Source: CAZLBC01 sp964557575
GTDB lineage: Bacteria > Planctomycetota > Phycisphaerae > SM23-33
Reading direction: 5' to 3'
NCBI GenBank assembly: GCA_964557575.1
Contig: CAZLBC010000153.1
Location: forward strand, 1 to 7,726
Length of the DNA: 7,726 bases
Shown here: positions 5,863-7,726 of the stretch, piece after piece
How the letters are laid out: each line of letters begins with the position of its first letter
How positions within the stretch are numbered: position 1 is the stretch's first letter
Notes under the pieces: generated by a model
What the model was told of the DNA's origin: nothing
Databases searched by the model: none
Seen by the model: the letters and a program-made list of their open reading frames with translations, nothing else
Position numbers and translations under genes: made by a program

Positions 5863-6516
5863 TCAGGACAGGACGGTTTCATCGTCGCCGCTTGCGTCTT
5901 CTTCCGCCGCGATTTCCGGCGCCGGCGGCGGCGTTTCTTCTTCCGTGTGGGTGTCCCCCGTTTCCGCATCGACAGTCGTCACGGCATCCGGATCGCCGGC
6001 CTGGTCGGCGGCCGGTTCGTTCTGATCGTCACCGCCGGCGAACATGTTCGGTTCGAACTCGGCTTCCGGTTCGTGCAGGGGGACGATCCAGACGTGGATT
6101 GTCGCGTGGATGTCGTCGTCAAGCTCGACGGTTACGTCGTACTTGTCGAGCTGCCGTATCGCTTCGGGCAGCCTGATCTCGTCGGGCGAGACGGGGATGT
6201 CCATTTCGTTGAGCGCGTAGGCGATCTGGGCGGGGCCTATGGAGCCGTACAGGTGCCCCGTCTCGTTCGCCCGCGCTGTTATGGTGATCTCCTTGCCGGC
6301 AAGCACCTCCGCCCGCGCTTCGAGCTCTTCCTTCTCCTTGGCGAGTTGTGCAAGGTACGCCGCTTTCTCGTGTTCGATCCGCTTGAGATTCGCCGCGGTG
6401 GGCATAATGGCGAGCCCGTGCGGCAGCAGGTAGTTGCGGGCGTATCCCGGCTTGACATCCACCACGTCTCCGATGGTGCCGAGCTTGCGTATTCGTTTTC
6501 TGAGCAGAACCTTCAT
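5863..6516 (-). CDS. rplI: 50S ribosomal protein L9 with long acidic C-terminal extension
   Basis: L9 binds 23S rRNA near the base of the L1 stalk and helps maintain the reading frame. The N-terminal domain shows the family signature (LGTIGDVVDVKPGYARNYLLP, residues 12-32), followed by the long connecting helix (about 41-73) and the C-terminal domain to about residue 148. The usual length is near 150 aa; this protein has 217. The extra residues, about 150-217, hold 22 Asp/Glu and no Lys or Arg, with Pro and Ala, and are probably disordered. The ATG has GAGGT seven bases upstream. The gene follows rpsR by 57 bp; a small hairpin, CCGGC-atg-GCCGG (6533-6545), lies just before the ribosome site. 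Downstream, 53 bp separate the stop from the palindromic element. Confidence 0.95.
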   Translation of the reverse strand: MKVLLRKRIRKLGTIGDVVDVKPGYARNYLLPHGLAIMPTAANLKRIEHEKAAYLAQLAKEKEELEARAEVLAGKEITITARANETGHLYGSIGPAQIAYALNEMDIPVSPDEIRLPEAIRQLDKYDVTVELDDDIHATIHVWIVPLHEPEAEFEPNMFAGGDDQNEPAADQAGDPDAVTTVDAETGDTHTEEETPPPAPEIAAEEDASGDDETVLS

Positions 6517-6573
6517 GACGATTACCTCGTGTCCGGCATGGCCGGCATCAAACTGCTGGTAGTGAGTTATACG

Positions 6574-6804
6574 TTAACTGACGTAGGGCAGGAGGGCTAT
6601 AAAGCGGGCCCGTTTCAGCGCCTTCTTGCACTGTCTCTGGTGATAGGCGCAGTTTCCGCTCCTCTTCCTGCTGAATATTTTCCCGTGATGGGTCAGCAGC
6701 TTGAAGAGATCCGCCGTGTCCTTGTAATCCACTTCGCGGATTTTTTTCCTGCAGAATCGGCACTTTTCGGAGTCTCTGAAGTTTTTTATCTTGTCTCTGG
6801 CCAT
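6574..6804 (-). CDS. rpsR: 30S ribosomal protein S18 (zinc-binding form)
   Basis: This 76-aa small-subunit protein pairs with S6 on the 16S rRNA platform. The core is typical: VDYKD at 25-29, GKIFSRKRSGNC at 41-52 and KRARFIALLPY at 64-74. It retains C15, C18, C52 and H55, the arrangement seen in Zn-binding (C+) S18, with a further C59. The ATG at 6804 has CAGGAA about nine bases upstream. The reading frame stays open further upstream to 6966, but that part translates the palindromic element and is not part of the gene. It lies between ssb and rplI as in the standard cluster. Confidence 0.96.
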   Translation of the reverse strand: MARDKIKNFRDSEKCRFCRKKIREVDYKDTADLFKLLTHHGKIFSRKRSGNCAYHQRQCKKALKRARFIALLPYVS

Positions 6805-6829
6805 TACGGTTATTCCTGATAAATAAGTA

Positions 6830-6989
6830 CGGGCTGCTGAACAATTCGAGCCTGTCCGGGAAAGGGTATTTTCCCGCACATCATCGTCAGTCTCCATAGA
6901 CGATTCATATGGAATCGCCCGGTTCGACTTCCTCGATGTGCGAAAAACGTGTCTCTTTCTCGCCAACGGCCGACGTGTTCAGCAGGCCC
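6830..6989 (-). mobile_element. 160-bp palindromic foldback element (MITE-like), copy 2, inverted
   Basis: This is the reverse complement of the element at 5650-5809, of the same length, with about 17 differences including a pair of compensating 1-bp gaps. The ends read GGGCTGCTGAACA (6831-6843) and TGTTCAGCAGGCC (6976-6988), so one terminal base pair is mismatched. The centre, GATTC-ATATG-GAATC (6902-6916), is conserved as a palindrome although the loop differs. AGTA lies immediately left (6826-6829) and again at 6992-6995, but offset by two bases, so a target duplication is less clean than for copy 1. It occupies most of the 229-bp ssb-rpsR gap and ends 26 bp before the rpsR start, just beside its ribosome site. 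Confidence 0.8.
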
Positions 6990-7033
6990 TGAGTAATGTT
7001 CATTTCACGTCACACTGCACGATGTTCCTGTAT

Positions 7034-7501
7034 TTAAAAGGGGATGTCGTCATCGGGCGGCATGCCGCCGCCGTCCCCGTAGTCGGGTGATGAGTTCTGC
7101 GGGGCATTCGGGGCCGGTTGCTGTTGTGCGGGTTTCGGGTCGGACGGGTAATTGTCCTGTGCATCCCCGCCCCTGCCGAGAAACTGGAAGTTTTCGATGA
7201 AGACGCGGTGCTTGCTCCTGGCCGAGCCGTCGGGTCCTTCCCAGCGGTCGAATTCGAGGTGTCCCTCGATCATAAGCGGCTGCCCCTTCTTGAGGTACTG
7301 GTTGAGTATTTCCGCTCTCTTGGCGAAGGCCTTGCAGTCGATGAAACATACCTTTTCCTGCTGTTCCCCGTCCCGGTTGCGCCACCGACGGTTTACCGCC
7401 AGTCCGATTTCACAGACCGGCGTCTGCGTGTTCGGCAGGTAGGTCAGGCTCGGATCGCGCGTCAAGTTTCCTATCAGTATCACCTTGTTGAAACCCGTCA
7501 T
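7034..7501 (-). CDS. ssb: Single-stranded DNA-binding protein SSB
   Basis: This 155-aa tetrameric OB-fold protein coats single-stranded DNA in replication, recombination and repair. The OB fold spans about residues 1-112, starting MTGFNKVILIGNLTRDP with the typical FIDCKAFAKRAE (53-64), YLKKGQPLMIEG (69-80) and the FIENFQFLG strand. A Pro/Gln/Asn-rich linker follows, and the last six residues, DDDIPF, form the acidic tip that recruits partner proteins. The start is well supported: AAGGAG lies six bases before the ATG. It follows the presumed rpsF by 81 bp; that gap contains a structured element. It precedes rpsR in the conserved order. Confidence 0.97.
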   Translation of the reverse strand: MTGFNKVILIGNLTRDPSLTYLPNTQTPVCEIGLAVNRRWRNRDGEQQEKVCFIDCKAFAKRAEILNQYLKKGQPLMIEGHLEFDRWEGPDGSARSKHRVFIENFQFLGRGGDAQDNYPSDPKPAQQQPAPNAPQNSSPDYGDGGGMPPDDDIPF

Positions 7502-7521
7502 GTTACACTCCTTCTCTCTGT

Positions 7522-7560
7522 ACGGTTCCCCTTTTCAGAACGACGCTCGTCCTGAACCGT
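7522..7560 (-). promoter_or_regulatory. Stem-loop in the rpsF-ssb intercistronic leader
   Basis: On the minus strand the RNA can form an outer stem ACGGUU(C)/(G)AACCGU (arms 7560-7554 and 7528-7522). Inside it is a stem CAGGACGA/UCGUUCUG with a 3-nt GCG loop (arms 7554-7547 and 7543-7536; one G-U pair). A purine bulge, AAAAGGG, sits on the 3' side only. It ends nine bases before the AAGGAG of ssb. No U-tract follows, so it is not an intrinsic terminator. It may modulate ssb translation, RNA stability or protein binding; this is inference. I found no match to a named riboswitch class. Confidence 0.5.
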
Positions 7561-7582
7561 GGGAAAATAATCGCTTTATTCA

Positions 7583-7726
7583 TCAGTTATCTTTCTCGTC
7601 GGATTCTTCCGCCGCCGCGGGTTTCTCCGCGTCGCTTTCTGCGGGTGCGGATTCCTGCTCATCGCCTGCCGCGCCGGTGCCGCCGCCGGTCTCGTCGTCC
7701 GACGAATCCTCGCCGCCGGCTTCATC
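7583..7726 (-). CDS. rpsF: C-terminal 47 residues of an acidic-tailed protein, presumably ribosomal protein S6 (partial)
   Basis: An open frame enters from the right edge and ends at TGA 7585-7583. The visible 47 residues are low-complexity and strongly acidic: about 18 Asp/Glu against two Lys, with Gly, Ala and Ser, ending in ESDEKDN. No folded domain is seen. The assignment to S6 rests on position: it lies immediately upstream of ssb-rpsR-rplI-dnaB on the same strand, where rpsF normally is, and S6 often carries an acidic C-terminal tail. The similar tail on L9 here supports a ribosomal protein. The main domain lies outside the window, so another gene cannot be excluded. Confidence 0.6.
   Translation of the reverse strand, partial: DEAGGEDSSDDETGGGTGAAGDEQESAPAESDAEKPAAAEESDEKDN

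Noticed and set aside
5810..6829. Composite transposon carrying rpsR-rplI
   Set aside because: The bracketed genes are in their conserved operon position and no transposase is present; two separate insertions fit better.
6805..6966. 54-codon upstream extension of the S18 frame
   Set aside because: It reads through the palindromic element; S18 begins at the conserved MARDKIKNF with its own ribosome site.

Overview
This window is a GC-rich bacterial chromosome segment. Its core is a minus-strand gene run in the classic order (rpsF)-ssb-rpsR-rplI-dnaB, continuing into a Pro/Gln-rich zinc-ribbon membrane protein and a phosphoglucosamine-mutase-type phosphohexomutase. These genes encode ribosomal proteins S6 (partial), S18 and L9, single-strand-binding protein and the replicative helicase. 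The lineage cannot be fixed from sequence alone. The SNTEP-type GlmM, the Zn-binding form of S18, the MJ0042-like zinc-ribbon protein and the lack of an encoded CCA on the tRNA would suit a PVC-type or other deep-branching Gram-negative bacterium. That is a low-confidence inference.

Layout from left to right. Positions 1-283 hold no credible gene; they contain two 42-bp and two 29-bp direct repeats in an A-B-B-A order, plus pieces resembling the 3' half of the adjacent tRNA. A bidirectional hairpin terminator (284-311) ends tRNA-Gly(GCC), which is on the minus strand (317-388) with a recognisable sigma70-type promoter (402-429). Diverging from the tRNA is a CaCA-family sodium/calcium antiporter (507-1565, plus strand). 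It converges on the 3' end of the glmM-like gene (1583-2959, minus). Upstream of that on the minus strand are the zinc-ribbon/PQ-repeat/tail-anchored protein (2990-4156), dnaB (4161-5567), rplI (5863-6516), rpsR (6574-6804), ssb (7034-7501) and the acidic C-terminus of a presumed rpsF (7583 to the window edge).

The most striking non-genic structure is a pair of 160-bp, roughly 89% identical palindromic elements at 5650-5809 and 6830-6989, in opposite orientation. They sit in the rplI-dnaB and ssb-rpsR gaps and so bracket rpsR-rplI. Each has 13-bp-class terminal inverted repeats, is self-complementary along most of its length, and the first copy is flanked on both sides by TATA. This is the signature of a foldback MITE or other small mobile palindrome. 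It splits an otherwise compact ribosomal/replication operon, and dnaB appears to have its own promoter placed so close to its ATG that the transcript would be leaderless or nearly so.

The ribosomal, SSB and helicase genes link translation with replication in the usual conserved cluster. Both S6 (presumed) and L9 carry long, strongly acidic C-terminal extensions. The zinc-ribbon protein starts 4 bp after the dnaB stop and is probably translationally coupled to it; its function is unknown. No defence system, CRISPR array, toxin-antitoxin pair or transposase gene is visible.
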